A stretch of DNA of 64,000 nucleotides from Paeniglutamicibacter gangotriensis Lz1y. GTDB taxonomy: Bacteria > Actinomycetota > Actinomycetes > Actinomycetales > Micrococcaceae. Of the stretch, positions 25,361 to 34,153 are shown in pieces. The notes beneath the pieces were generated by a model. That model was not told the DNA's origin, did not search any database, and saw nothing but the letters and a program-made list of their open reading frames with translations. How positions within the stretch are numbered: position 1 is the stretch's first letter; each line of letters begins with the position of its first letter. The DNA is taken from NCBI RefSeq assembly GCF_000348945.1, contig NZ_AOCK01000011.1, positions 62,001 through 126,000 of the forward strand, written 5' to 3'. The position numbers and the translations under genes are program-made.

Positions 25361-26797
25361 CTAGTGCGCGTGTACCTCTGCTTGGACAGGTTCCTCGGCC
25401 TTGGTCAGGAACGCGGCAATGACCACCATGCCGACCGCGCAGATCGAGGCCACGGTGAAGCCGGCGGAGAATCCGTCGATCTGGGCTTGGATCGGGTCCG
25501 TGCCCGCCACGGCACCTGCGCCGATGCGCGAGGCCAGGACGCCGACAAGCAATGCCGTTCCGGCCGCGCCGCCAAGCTGCTGCAGGGTGGAGAGCACCGC
25601 GGAACCGTGCGAATGCAGGGAGTGCGGCAACGGGTTCAGCGCGGTGGTGAAGGCCGGGGTGAAGATCAGCGCGAGCGCCAGCGACATGGCCAGGTGCAAC
25701 CCGACGATCACGCCGATGGCCGTTTCCGCACCGAGCAGACGCGAGTAGCCAAAGAGCACCACGGTCAGGATCACTGCGCCGGGAATCATCAGCGGCCGCG
25801 GACCGACCTTGTCAAAGAGCCTGCCGACAAACGGTGCCAGCAAACCCATGAGCAGCCCGCCGGGCAGCAGTATCAGCCCGGTAGCCAGGGTGTCGAGACC
25901 ACGCACGTTTTGCAGGTACATCGGCAGCAGAATAATGACACCGAAGAGCGCCACCATGGCCAGCACCATCAGCGAAAGTGACAGCGTGAACGGGCGGTAG
26001 GTGAAGGTACGCAGGTCCAGCAGTGCGTGGTTTTTCTTCTGCAGGCGAAGCTGCAGCATGGTGAAAGCTACCAGTGCCAGTACGGCAATGACGAGGATGA
26101 CCAGCGTCTGTGCATCCAGTCCGTTAGCCGAGAGCCGGCTGAGTCCGAAGACCAACCCACCGAAGGCCGGGACGGAGAGGATCACCGACGGAATCGACAA
26201 CGGAATGGTGGAGGCCTCGGCGACCTTGTTCAGTCGCGGGGCACCGATGAACAGCGCGGCCAGGGCGATGGGCGCCACGATCAGGAACATAAAGCGCCAC
26301 GACAACGAATGCAGGATCAGCCCGGAGATGGTGGGGCCGATGGCCGGTGCCACGGAAATGACGATCGACACGTTGCCCATGATCACCCCACGCCGGTGGG
26401 CCGGCACCAGGTCAAGGACCGTGGTCATCAGCAGCGGCAGCATGATCGCTGTGCCCGAGGCCTGAATGACGCGTGCGGCTAGCAGCATTTCGAAACCGGG
26501 TGCGGCAGCAGCCAGCAAGGTGCCCAATGAGAACAGGCTCATGGCCAGCGTGAACACCGCGCGGGTGCTGAAACGTTGGAGGAGGAAGCCAGTGGCTGGA
26601 ATGACAACTGCCATCGTGAGCATGAAGATCGTCGAGAGCCACTGGATGGCTTCCTCGCTGACCATGAACTCGTCCATGAGCACGGGCAGCGCCACATTCA
26701 TGATGGTTTCATTCAGGATGACTACGAACGCCGATACGATCAGCACTGCGATGGTGGCCAGGTCCTTGGGGTTGAGTTTGGTGCTGGTCCCGGTCAC
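25361..26797 (-). CDS. DHA2-family (EmrB/QacA-type) multidrug efflux MFS transporter
   Basis: The 478-residue protein has about 14 membrane segments and the family motifs LNETIMNVALPVLMDEF (motif D1), RAVFTLAMSLFSLGT (motif A region) and the antiporter motif C GNVSIVISVAPAIGPTISG. It is expected to export hydrophobic compounds by proton antiport. GTG 26797 is preferred because GGAAGAGG lies nine bases upstream and TAGAAT (26848-26853) provides a -10 that would start the message near 26840; ATG 26845 lies only three bases after that box. Its regulator is not evident. Confidence 0.88.
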   Translation of the reverse strand: MTGTSTKLNPKDLATIAVLIVSAFVVILNETIMNVALPVLMDEFMVSEEAIQWLSTIFMLTMAVVIPATGFLLQRFSTRAVFTLAMSLFSLGTLLAAAAPGFEMLLAARVIQASGTAIMLPLLMTTVLDLVPAHRRGVIMGNVSIVISVAPAIGPTISGLILHSLSWRFMFLIVAPIALAALFIGAPRLNKVAEASTIPLSIPSVILSVPAFGGLVFGLSRLSANGLDAQTLVILVIAVLALVAFTMLQLRLQKKNHALLDLRTFTYRPFTLSLSLMVLAMVALFGVIILLPMYLQNVRGLDTLATGLILLPGGLLMGLLAPFVGRLFDKVGPRPLMIPGAVILTVVLFGYSRLLGAETAIGVIVGLHLAMSLALALIFTPAFTTALNPLPHSLHSHGSAVLSTLQQLGGAAGTALLVGVLASRIGAGAVAGTDPIQAQIDGFSAGFTVASICAVGMVVIAAFLTKAEEPVQAEVHAH

Positions 26798-26960
26798 GGG
26801 TAGTGGCCTCTTCCATGAAAAGTGGGGATGGGTGCTACTGAACATTTCATTCTAGCGTCGGGGGCTCTCGATTGATTCCCGAAATCAGAAACTTGTCGCC
26901 GATTGCACAACACGGTCGCCCACGTGGCTCGGCGAGGCACCTATGGGCGAAGATGGGAAC

Positions 26961-27500
26961 ATGAACGTTCGCACTCCCGATCCGTATCCAGGCTGGCTGT
27001 CCGAGGAAGACCTCTATGAGGCCCGCGCCCGATTGCCCATGCTCTACATCGAAGCCATCCCGGTACGCCTGGATCCGCTCGGCTATGTCACGGAGATCGG
27101 TCTACTGCTCACTGCCGATCCTGAAGGACGGATGCTGCGCACCTTCGTCTCGGGCCGGGTGATGTATCGGGAGACCATCCGTGCGGCCTTGACCCGTCAC
27201 ATCGAGAAGGACCTGGGCCCCCTGGCGATGCCGCAGCTGCCTCCGTGCCCTGCGCCTTTCACCGTTGCCGAGTATTTCCCTTCTCCTTCGGAGACCGGGT
27301 TGACCGACGAACGCCAGCATGCCGTGGCACTGGCCTACATCGTGCCGGTGCGCGGGGAATGCTCGCCACGACAGGACGCACTGGAGCTGACCTGGCTGAC
27401 GCCCGAAGAGGCGTTGAGCCCGAACATCCAGGAGGAGTTCGCCGGTGGTCGGGAAAACTTGGTCCGTCAGGCCCTGGCGCACGTCGGGTACATCGGCTAG
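26961..27500 (+). CDS. DUF4916 (NUDIX-like) family protein
   Basis: This 179-residue actinobacterial protein fits DUF4916, described as a NUDIX-related fold: LYIEAIPVRLDPLGYVTEIGLLL, SGRVMYRETIRAALTRHIEKDLGP, PFTVAEYFPSP and DALELTWLTPEEAL. The usual Nudix box GX5EX7REUXEEXGU is not intact, so hydrolase activity is doubtful. ATG 26961 has a weak GAAGATGGG upstream; ATG 26943 is an alternative start. It is divergent from the exporter gene and monocistronic. Confidence 0.8.
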   Translation: MNVRTPDPYPGWLSEEDLYEARARLPMLYIEAIPVRLDPLGYVTEIGLLLTADPEGRMLRTFVSGRVMYRETIRAALTRHIEKDLGPLAMPQLPPCPAPFTVAEYFPSPSETGLTDERQHAVALAYIVPVRGECSPRQDALELTWLTPEEALSPNIQEEFAGGRENLVRQALAHVGYIG

Positions 27501-27611
27501 GTGGCATCGGGTCCCCGAGCCTCTGATACTCGCCTGGGAACCGGGCACGCGCCGTTCAACCGGGCCATCCTGCCCTGCGTCTGACTGACCTCGAAGGCAC
27601 CAAAAATACCG

Positions 27612-27826
27612 TCAGGGCTTTTCGGGCATCAGCTTGCGCCGCAGCCAGGCTCCGTAGGCGGCACCGAGTAGTACCACCAGCATCCCGATAAGTGCCCCGA
27701 TCATGGTTTCGAGCATCCGGTCGTAGAGCAGCACGTTGTTCAGCCCCGTACCAAAGGAAACACTCCCGATGCCCCGGTGTCAGGGAGTGACAGGGAACCG
27801 TAGACGCTTCCAAACTTGTTACTCAT
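27612..27826 (-). pseudogene. Frameshifted small membrane protein gene (about 71 residues if restored)
   Basis: A good start with GAGGAG nine bases upstream opens MSNKFGSVYGSLSLPDTGAS at 27826 but stops after 28 residues at 27740. The -1 frame then continues as FGTGLNNVLLYDRMLETMIG and IGMLVVLLGAAYGAWLRRKL to a stop at 27612. The two frames join naturally around 27758 if one base is restored, giving a small protein with an LPDTGAS segment, one membrane helix and a basic tail. The family is not identified. A real 1-nt deletion or a sequencing error would both explain it; no slippery heptamer is present. Confidence 0.55.
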
Positions 27827-28000
27827 GGCTTCGGGCTCCTCACGTCATGGATTTTTTGAATTCGACGGCCCGCCCGGCATGTTTCGCGCCTTCGCCCAGT
27901 GCTACACGCTACTCTTTCGGGCCCCGGCGGCCCTGATCTTATGAGCCATCCCACGCGGAGGTTTTGCCGTCAAACCGGGGGCATGCGGCACACTGGATAG

Positions 28001-29302
28001 GTGCCCAACAATTCTTTTGACGCCACGGCGTCCCATCCACGCCAGTCCGACTTTTCCTTTGAGGTCGGCACCCGGCTGAATAATCCCGACGGTTCGGTCT
28101 CCAACGGCCGCACCGGAGTGATCAGCACCCCACACGGACAGATCAAGACCCCCGCGTTCATTGCAGTGGGCACCAAAGCCACGGTCAAGGCAGTGCTGCC
28201 CGAATCGGTGGCTCAGCTCGGCGCCCAGGCGGTGCTGGCCAACGCCTACCACCTGTATTTGCAGCCGGGTTCCGATATCCTTGACGCCGCCGGCGGGCTG
28301 GGCAAGTTCATGAACTGGCAGGGTCCCACGTTCACCGACTCGGGCGGATTCCAGGTGATGAGCCTGGGTTCGGGGTTCAAGAAGGTCATCGACATGAAGT
28401 CGGTGGACCAGTCCGGTCCCGACGATGCCGTGGCACCGGGCAAGGAACGCCTGGCCAACGTGGACGACGACGGCGTGTGGTTCAAGAGCCACATCGACGG
28501 GTCCAAGCACCGCTTCTCCCCGGAGATCTCCATGCGGGTCCAGCACGAAATCGGCGCGGACATCATGTTTGCCTTCGATGAGCTGACCACCTTGCAAAAC
28601 TCCCGCGGCTACCAGGTCGAATCCCTCGAGCGCACCAGGTTGTGGGCGCAACGCTGCGTGGCCGAACACTTCGACCTCACCGACTCCCGGGTGGGCAAGG
28701 AATATCAGGCGCTCTTCGGCGTGATCCAGGGCGCCCAGTACGAGGACCTGCGCCGTCAGGCCTGTAAGGATCTGGGTGCGATGGCCTTTGACGGCTTCGG
28801 CATCGGCGGGGCACTGGAAAAAGAAAACCTAGGCACGATTGTGGGCTGGTGCTCGCAGGAACTGCCGGAAAACAAGCCACGGCACCTGCTGGGGATCTCC
28901 GAACCCGATGACATCTTCACTTCCATCGAGAACGGGGCCGACACCTTCGACTGCGTCTCCCCCACCCGGGTGGCCCGCAACTCCGCGTTCTACACCCCGC
29001 ACGGTCGCTTCAACCTTTCGGGCCAGCGCTACAAGCGCGATTTCACGCCCCTGGCCGAGGGCTGCGACTGCTACACCTGCCAGCACTACACTCGCGCCTA
29101 CATCCACCACATGTTCAAGGCCAAGGAACTGATCAGCCATACGCTAATCTCCATCCACAACGAACGCTTCGTGGTGAAGATGGTTGATGACGCGCGCCTG
29201 GCCATCGAGGACGGCACATTTTACGAAATGAAGGAACGCGTCATGCGCGAGTACTACGCCGGCGTCCCGGATCCGCAGGGCCTGGTCACCGCCACGGTTT
29301 AA
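28001..29302 (+). CDS. tgt: tRNA-guanine transglycosylase
   Basis: The 433-residue enzyme exchanges guanine 34 of GUN-anticodon tRNAs for a 7-deazaguanine base in queuosine biosynthesis. It has the catalytic DSGGFQVMSLG motif, the nucleophile region DCVSPTRVARN, and the zinc site CDCYTCQHYTRAYIHH. The start is GTG 28001 (MPNNSFDATASH); upstream ATGs are absent. No queC, queD or queE lies nearby. A queuosine-precursor transporter gene at 33135 suggests that the substrate base is salvaged from outside. Confidence 0.96.
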   Translation: MPNNSFDATASHPRQSDFSFEVGTRLNNPDGSVSNGRTGVISTPHGQIKTPAFIAVGTKATVKAVLPESVAQLGAQAVLANAYHLYLQPGSDILDAAGGLGKFMNWQGPTFTDSGGFQVMSLGSGFKKVIDMKSVDQSGPDDAVAPGKERLANVDDDGVWFKSHIDGSKHRFSPEISMRVQHEIGADIMFAFDELTTLQNSRGYQVESLERTRLWAQRCVAEHFDLTDSRVGKEYQALFGVIQGAQYEDLRRQACKDLGAMAFDGFGIGGALEKENLGTIVGWCSQELPENKPRHLLGISEPDDIFTSIENGADTFDCVSPTRVARNSAFYTPHGRFNLSGQRYKRDFTPLAEGCDCYTCQHYTRAYIHHMFKAKELISHTLISIHNERFVVKMVDDARLAIEDGTFYEMKERVMREYYAGVPDPQGLVTATV

Positions 29303-29545
29303 GCTCGGGGCAGGGGTGCTAGGACACCGTCCCGACGCGCTTGGGCCGGTGCCTTCTTCCGGAAACTATCCCGATCCACTCCTTGCCCCCGTTGCCGCGC
29401 TTCAGCTTGCCGGTGCGGACCGCGACATACATTGCCCCAGATACATCCCTCGAACGGAACCTTAGTTATGCTGGAAAAAATCAAATACCGCCGCTGACCA
29501 AGTGCTTTGCGAACGGCCCAGCCTTCTAGACTCCTTGGGGTTCTC

Positions 29546-30571
29546 TTGACTGCTCTTTTCCCCGTCCGGGCCCAGCTGCGGATGCCTATCGCAGCGTTTT
29601 CATTACTGATCGCCGCGGCATTGCTAACCGGATGCACCTCCGATGATGCCGCTGCCGAATCCAGTGTTTCCGCAGCACCTGCAACGAGCCAGAGCCAGCC
29701 CGATCCCACCACGGCGCCGGCCATCCCGGAGCTCAAGAGGCACCTCGTCGCCGATGGAACCTTGAGCTTCGAATCGCCGGTGGAATGGACGCTGCAGGAC
29801 CAGCCGCTCGAGAGCCACCAGACCCCGGGACCGACAACAGTCAATATCGAGGTCAGGGATGCCACCGGCACGACGGTGGCATCCCTGAGTACCGGCATGG
29901 GCGCCGTTTTGCACTATGAATACGTCCCCGATGCCCCGATGCTCCCGTACAAGATCCGCGATCAGGAAAAAACCTCCCTGGAACACTCACTTGCGGAGAC
30001 CCACAGCCCCAATACATTTATGTTGGAAACTCTGGGCAAGGGGGCCGAAATCCAGGGATCCGTTGCCTTGGGGATGCCCCTAGCCGAGCCGAAGGATTCA
30101 CTCCAATATCTGGCCCCCTCTGCCGTCAACGGTGCCGAGGGACTCTACTTCGGTCACTTCATCGAACCGACCGATGCCCTGACCGATGTGGACAAGGCAC
30201 TGACCGGCGATGCCAAGTTCACTGCCTATATGAAGACAACCCAATACCAGGATCTGAAAGCCATGCTGGTATCCCTTCGGCAACTCGCCCCGAAGGCCGG
30301 ACTGGCCGCGCCAGCCAACACCGAACCCGTTCAGTGCCTGGGAGCCAGCTACAGCTACGATCTCAAGGACTCCGGCATGAGCTGCACCGAAGCCAAGGGC
30401 TTCGTGCAGAAGATCCACGATGAGGGAGGCGGCGGGGCCGGCGGATTCGAACTTGTGGGCCACGGCGGCTGCTACACCATGGACGAGGACGGCGCCTACG
30501 TTGAACAGGACGATTTGATCTGCACCGTTGAGACCACGGGCAAGAAATTCGGGATCACCATGCGCAATTAA
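29546..30571 (+). CDS. Secreted lipoprotein of unknown function
   Basis: The protein has a lipoprotein signal peptide with basic residues before the hydrophobic core and lipobox LLTGC, followed by a Ser/Ala/Thr/Pro-rich linker. The remaining roughly 270 residues include two cysteine-containing motifs (EPVQCLGASYSY, SGMSCTEAKGF) and a Gly-rich turn near the C-terminus. No family is recognised. TTG 29546 is chosen because it keeps a positively charged n-region; a TAGACT box at 29527-29532 places the transcript start just before it. ATG 29582 is the alternative. It converges on the ABC exporter genes. Confidence 0.7.
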   Translation: MTALFPVRAQLRMPIAAFSLLIAAALLTGCTSDDAAAESSVSAAPATSQSQPDPTTAPAIPELKRHLVADGTLSFESPVEWTLQDQPLESHQTPGPTTVNIEVRDATGTTVASLSTGMGAVLHYEYVPDAPMLPYKIRDQEKTSLEHSLAETHSPNTFMLETLGKGAEIQGSVALGMPLAEPKDSLQYLAPSAVNGAEGLYFGHFIEPTDALTDVDKALTGDAKFTAYMKTTQYQDLKAMLVSLRQLAPKAGLAAPANTEPVQCLGASYSYDLKDSGMSCTEAKGFVQKIHDEGGGGAGGFELVGHGGCYTMDEDGAYVEQDDLICTVETTGKKFGITMRN

Positions 30572-30611
30572 GCTCGCCCGAAAGAATCCTTGCTTTTCGC
30601 CCGGGACCTGG

Positions 30612-32342
30612 TCACGGTCCATCCCTAAGGATAGGCCGTGACCGCTGCGACTGCAGCGCGCGGTGCGCGTTTGATCTGTTGGTGTTCGAGGTGCCGACGG
30701 ACCAGGCGATCACCGCGACCACCACGCCAAGCCCCAGCAACCCTAGCGGGACCGGATCGAGCAAAAGCCCGGCAACCAGTGCGATGGCAGATACCACCAT
30801 CACCTCGTACCCGTAGGTGAAGTGCTGGATCAACGGACCCGTGGCCTTTCCCATGGCGGCCATCAGCATCACCGATCCCCAGTCGAGCGCCGGACGGAAG
30901 GCCATACGCACGGCCCCGGCGGCCAGCCCGAATCCGGTCAGCAGACCAAGTCCCAGCAATACCGTGGTTCCCGCGGGGTCGGCGCCGACGGCCCAGCTCA
31001 GGAACGCCGCCAGACCGATGCCCCAGCGGACCAGCAACAGTGCCGCCACCAGTGCATGGGTTTGCCTCACTCCGCTGCGTCCCAGCGGGATGATCGCCTC
31101 CAGCGAGGGCACGTTCGCCGCCTGCACCGCGGCCTTCGAGGCCGCCCGGGCGGCCAACACCGCACCGACGAGCACCAGCATCGCCAAGACCAGGGGGTGC
31201 CCGCCCTGGACGGCGAAGACCCCGGCCGCCGGAACACCCCACCCGGCCAGCAACCCGCGCCATGTCGCGCCGGTGCGCAGCAGCACCAACAGTTCCGCAC
31301 GCACCAGCGCGGTGTAGGGCCCGCGAACCCAGTGGGCCGGAAGCATGCGCGCAAAAGAATCCGCCCCGCGCACCCTGGTGCGCTCCCGCTTGGCCTCCTC
31401 TCGCTTCCCTTCTCGGGCACCCGCGCCGTCATAGGCACTGCCCAGCGCCTTGTCGTCCATCAGCGCCAGCGCCGCACCTGCATGTTCGCTAGCGGCTCCG
31501 CGGGCGATTAATTCCCTGCTCGGAATACGTTGGAGCTGCCCCGCCAACGCGGCGAAACCGCCCAGGCAGAGCAGCGCAAGGACCACCGGGACCCACCACG
31601 CTCCGGCTTGGGCCAGTGCCGGAAGCGTCGCGGGCAACAGTGCCCAGAAGGCGGCGAGATTTCCCGTCCCGGTGCTGCGCAACAACACATCGAGCAGATA
31701 GGCCAGCAGCACCGCCAGCATCGCGAGATTCAGCACGGCTCGGAAGTTACCCCCGGCCTCGCGGGTCTGGGCCCAGGCGGCCAGCAACGAGAGCATCACA
31801 AACAGCAACCCCAAGGTGGCCGCGCCCAACCACACGCCCAGCGCCGAACCTTCGACCACCCCGCCGAGCACGCTGCCGTAGCCAATCGGCAACCACAAAA
31901 AAGCCCCGAAAAAGAAGGTGCTGACCAGTCGTTGGCGCAGGAGGCGGGACAGGAAGCCGGTTCTTTTCACCGGTAGACCCAGCCACCAGAATCCCTGGGC
32001 CCGGTCCACTGCCGTCGGACCGAGCTTGGAGACCAGCGCCAAGGCACCGAGCATCCCGAGCATCACCAGCGCCGAGGCCGCCGAAGCCCCGGGAACCACA
32101 CCCAAGCCGAAACGCACGACACCCGATTCCGGATCGCCACGCATCTGGTCGAAGAACGCCAGGGCCAGCCCGGCAGCGTAGGCGAAGACCAGGGCCGCGG
32201 TCAGCAGGGAAATATAGGCATCGCCCATGCGGTCCCAAAAGTCCTCGCGCCTGACACTCTTTTCAGCGACACGGTTTCTCGCCCAGGGATCAAAGTCGAC
32301 CGGAACGTTCGCCAGTTCCTCTGACGGGTCAGCCGCGAGCAA
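30612..32342 (-). CDS. ABC transporter permease (large multi-TM, probably DUF6297-type)
   Basis: This 576-residue protein has about 12-14 hydrophobic segments and a charged central loop (REGKREEAKRERTRVRG). It lies directly after an ABC ATPase gene and is co-transcribed. The TTG at 32342 is chosen because GGAGAAGGGG lies nine bases upstream and the frame before it is only the shadow of the ATPase gene; the two genes then overlap by 14 bases. I take it as the membrane half of an exporter with the ATPase. The substrate is unknown. The resemblance to actinobacterial DUF6297 proteins is from memory only. Confidence 0.75.
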   Translation of the reverse strand: MLAADPSEELANVPVDFDPWARNRVAEKSVRREDFWDRMGDAYISLLTAALVFAYAAGLALAFFDQMRGDPESGVVRFGLGVVPGASAASALVMLGMLGALALVSKLGPTAVDRAQGFWWLGLPVKRTGFLSRLLRQRLVSTFFFGAFLWLPIGYGSVLGGVVEGSALGVWLGAATLGLLFVMLSLLAAWAQTREAGGNFRAVLNLAMLAVLLAYLLDVLLRSTGTGNLAAFWALLPATLPALAQAGAWWVPVVLALLCLGGFAALAGQLQRIPSRELIARGAASEHAGAALALMDDKALGSAYDGAGAREGKREEAKRERTRVRGADSFARMLPAHWVRGPYTALVRAELLVLLRTGATWRGLLAGWGVPAAGVFAVQGGHPLVLAMLVLVGAVLAARAASKAAVQAANVPSLEAIIPLGRSGVRQTHALVAALLLVRWGIGLAAFLSWAVGADPAGTTVLLGLGLLTGFGLAAGAVRMAFRPALDWGSVMLMAAMGKATGPLIQHFTYGYEVMVVSAIALVAGLLLDPVPLGLLGLGVVVAVIAWSVGTSNTNRSNAHRALQSQRSRPILRDGP

Positions 32343-33021
32343 TTGCTGCAGCCCCTTCTCCGACCCCAACGTGGCTGATCTGCCCGTCGGAAACCAACAG
32401 CACAGAATCCGCGAAGGAGGCAAGAAAGTCGGGGTCATGGGTGACCACCAGGAGCGCGGTTCCGGTGTTGGCCACCTCGCGCAACCGTGCGGCCAAGGCG
32501 GCACGCATGACCGGGTCCAGGCGTTGTTCCGGTTCGTCGAGGACCAGCAGGTTGCTGGGGCGCAGCAAGGCAGCGGCAAGCAGCAAGCGTCGGCGCTGCC
32601 CGGAGGAGAGCCGCCGCGGGTACGCGGTCCGGGCCGCTTCCAGATCGAAAAAGACCAGTTCCTTCTCCACTGCTGCTTGCGGCTGGCTCATCCCGTGTCC
32701 GCCGGCAATGAGCTGAAGATGCTCCTCGACGCTGAGCGAGGGGAAGAACGCGTCTTCGTCGAAGACCACTGATACGGCCTTGCGGTAGATGAAGCTCGAG
32801 TCATCGGTGAAGGATCCCAGGATGACCGATTCGCCGGCCACCGGCTCCTGGTAACCGACCAGTGTGCGCAGCAGCGTGGATTTTCCTGCGGCGTTGAATC
32901 CAACGATCCCCAAGGACTGCCCGGGTTCCACCACGAGGTCCAGCGGCCCGCAGACGTCCTGGCCGCCGTAGCCTGCGACCAATCCGTTGGCCCTGAGCAA
33001 TTCCCGGTGCGTGGTGTCCAT
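32329..33021 (-). CDS. ABC transporter ATP-binding protein
   Basis: A 230-residue ATPase subunit. Motifs in order are Walker A GFNAAGKS (about 40-47), signature LSSGQRRRL (about 143-151), Walker B LLVLDEP, D-loop and H-loop VVTHD. The Q-loop region reads VVFDEDAFF and lacks the usual glutamine, which is unusual. TAACGT ends six bases before the ATG, suggesting a leaderless mRNA for the two-gene operon. It energises the downstream permease. Confidence 0.88.
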   Translation of the reverse strand: MDTTHRELLRANGLVAGYGGQDVCGPLDLVVEPGQSLGIVGFNAAGKSTLLRTLVGYQEPVAGESVILGSFTDDSSFIYRKAVSVVFDEDAFFPSLSVEEHLQLIAGGHGMSQPQAAVEKELVFFDLEAARTAYPRRLSSGQRRRLLLAAALLRPSNLLVLDEPEQRLDPVMRAALAARLREVANTGTALLVVTHDPDFLASFADSVLLVSDGQISHVGVGEGAAAIARG

Positions 33022-33134
33022 AATTTGACGTTACCAAGCCATCCGCTGTCCACGCCTCAGCAATGCGGATGATTTCGGGCCCGGCTCCATACCCTGCTCG
33101 GTTCAGCTAGGGCGGTGGTGCGTGAGTGTCGCTT

Positions 33135-33860
33135 CTACCGATCCGTGCCGGTCGGCTTGTTGGCCGCCCCGTAGCTGGGTTCGCGTCGCTTGAACCAGCG
33201 GATGACCAAGGTGGTCAACGGAACAAAGAGGACTTCCACGGCCGTCTTGTAAAGGAATCCGACCACCACGTAGTTGATGAACGTTGGCAGGTTGGTGATG
33301 CCGATGACCGTGGCCGCGATCGAGCAGAAGATCAAGGTGTCGGCGAATTCGCCGACACCGGTGGAGCCCATCAACCGGCCCACCAGGCCACGTTCGCCGA
33401 AGCGATCCTTCATTTTCACCAGCACCCAGGAATTCAGGGTCTGCCCGACCAGGAAGCCGAGCAGCGAGGCCAACACGATGAGCCAGACCGGGCCGAGAGC
33501 CCGTTCAAGGGCCTCCTGCCCGTCGTACCATGCGGCAGCGGGCAGCTCAATCATGATCCAGAAACACAGGGTGGAGAAGGCTGCCAGCGCAAAGGTGGTG
33601 ATGATGGCGCGGCGGGCGGCCTTGAACCCGTAGACCTCGGAGATCACGTCGCCCAGGATATAGGCGAGCGGGAAAAGGAAGAATCCGCCATCGGTGACGA
33701 TGGGGCCGAAGGTGACTCCCTTGGCGGCACCGACGTTGGACAGAATGACCACTACCGCCATCAGGGCCAGCACGGTGGAAAAATAGGGGCTTCCGGCGGA
33801 CGCAAAGATGGCCCGCGAAGCTTGTTGACGTCGTGAAATGGAGGCGTCTTGATCGCCCAT
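33135..33860 (-). CDS. Queuosine precursor transporter (YhhQ/VUT_1 family)
   Basis: The 241-residue membrane protein has about six TM segments and family motifs ILSNVGAAKGVTFG, FPLAYILGDVISEVYGFKAAR, LLGFLVGQTLNSWVLVKMK and STGVGEFADTLIFC. YhhQ proteins import queuosine precursors (preQ0/preQ1). With tgt 4 kb away this supports queuosine salvage. The start MGDQDASIS at 33860 is preferred; the open frame extends to 34016 but without homologous sequence. No preQ1 riboswitch fold was recognised upstream. Confidence 0.88.
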   Translation of the reverse strand: MGDQDASISRRQQASRAIFASAGSPYFSTVLALMAVVVILSNVGAAKGVTFGPIVTDGGFFLFPLAYILGDVISEVYGFKAARRAIITTFALAAFSTLCFWIMIELPAAAWYDGQEALERALGPVWLIVLASLLGFLVGQTLNSWVLVKMKDRFGERGLVGRLMGSTGVGEFADTLIFCSIAATVIGITNLPTFINYVVVGFLYKTAVEVLFVPLTTLVIRWFKRREPSYGAANKPTGTDR

Positions 33861-34091
33861 GGTTATACCCAATCGAAGAAGTGGTTCGCCAAGCCAATCC
33901 CGGACCATGCGATTCCCGCCCTTATCCATCAAGGTATTCCGGGTAATCAAAGCGGTGGGACCGCTCGCTATATTAACACTTGAGCTATAAGTATCCCATG
34001 CCGCCCCCCGGGGCATTTTGTATCCTCCGCCACTTTGGGGGTGCCCCTCGACGTTCCGGTATCGTATTTCCCCACGAAGTCGCGGAAAGAA

Positions 34092-34122
34092 CAGTTTTGA
34101 ACGCGTTCAAAACTGATAGAAT
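34092..34122 (+). promoter_or_regulatory. TetR-type operator and promoter
   Basis: CAGTTTTGAACG-CGTTCAAAACTG (34092-34115) is a perfect 24-bp palindrome. The -10 box TAGAAT (34117-34122) follows immediately and a -35 would fall inside the palindrome. A repressor bound here would block the promoter of the TetR gene that starts at 34154. Confidence 0.75.
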
Positions 34123-34153
34123 GGTGGCTAGGACCACAGCAGAAGGAAATGGC

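Noticed and set aside
25125-25364. 79-codon open frame between the ene-reductase and exporter genes
   Set aside because: It runs through two strong hairpins, and its residues follow the palindromes rather than any protein pattern.
33861-34091. PreQ1 riboswitch upstream of the queuosine-precursor transporter
   Set aside because: No aptamer-like stem with A-rich tail could be recognised on the reverse strand; the same holds upstream of tgt.
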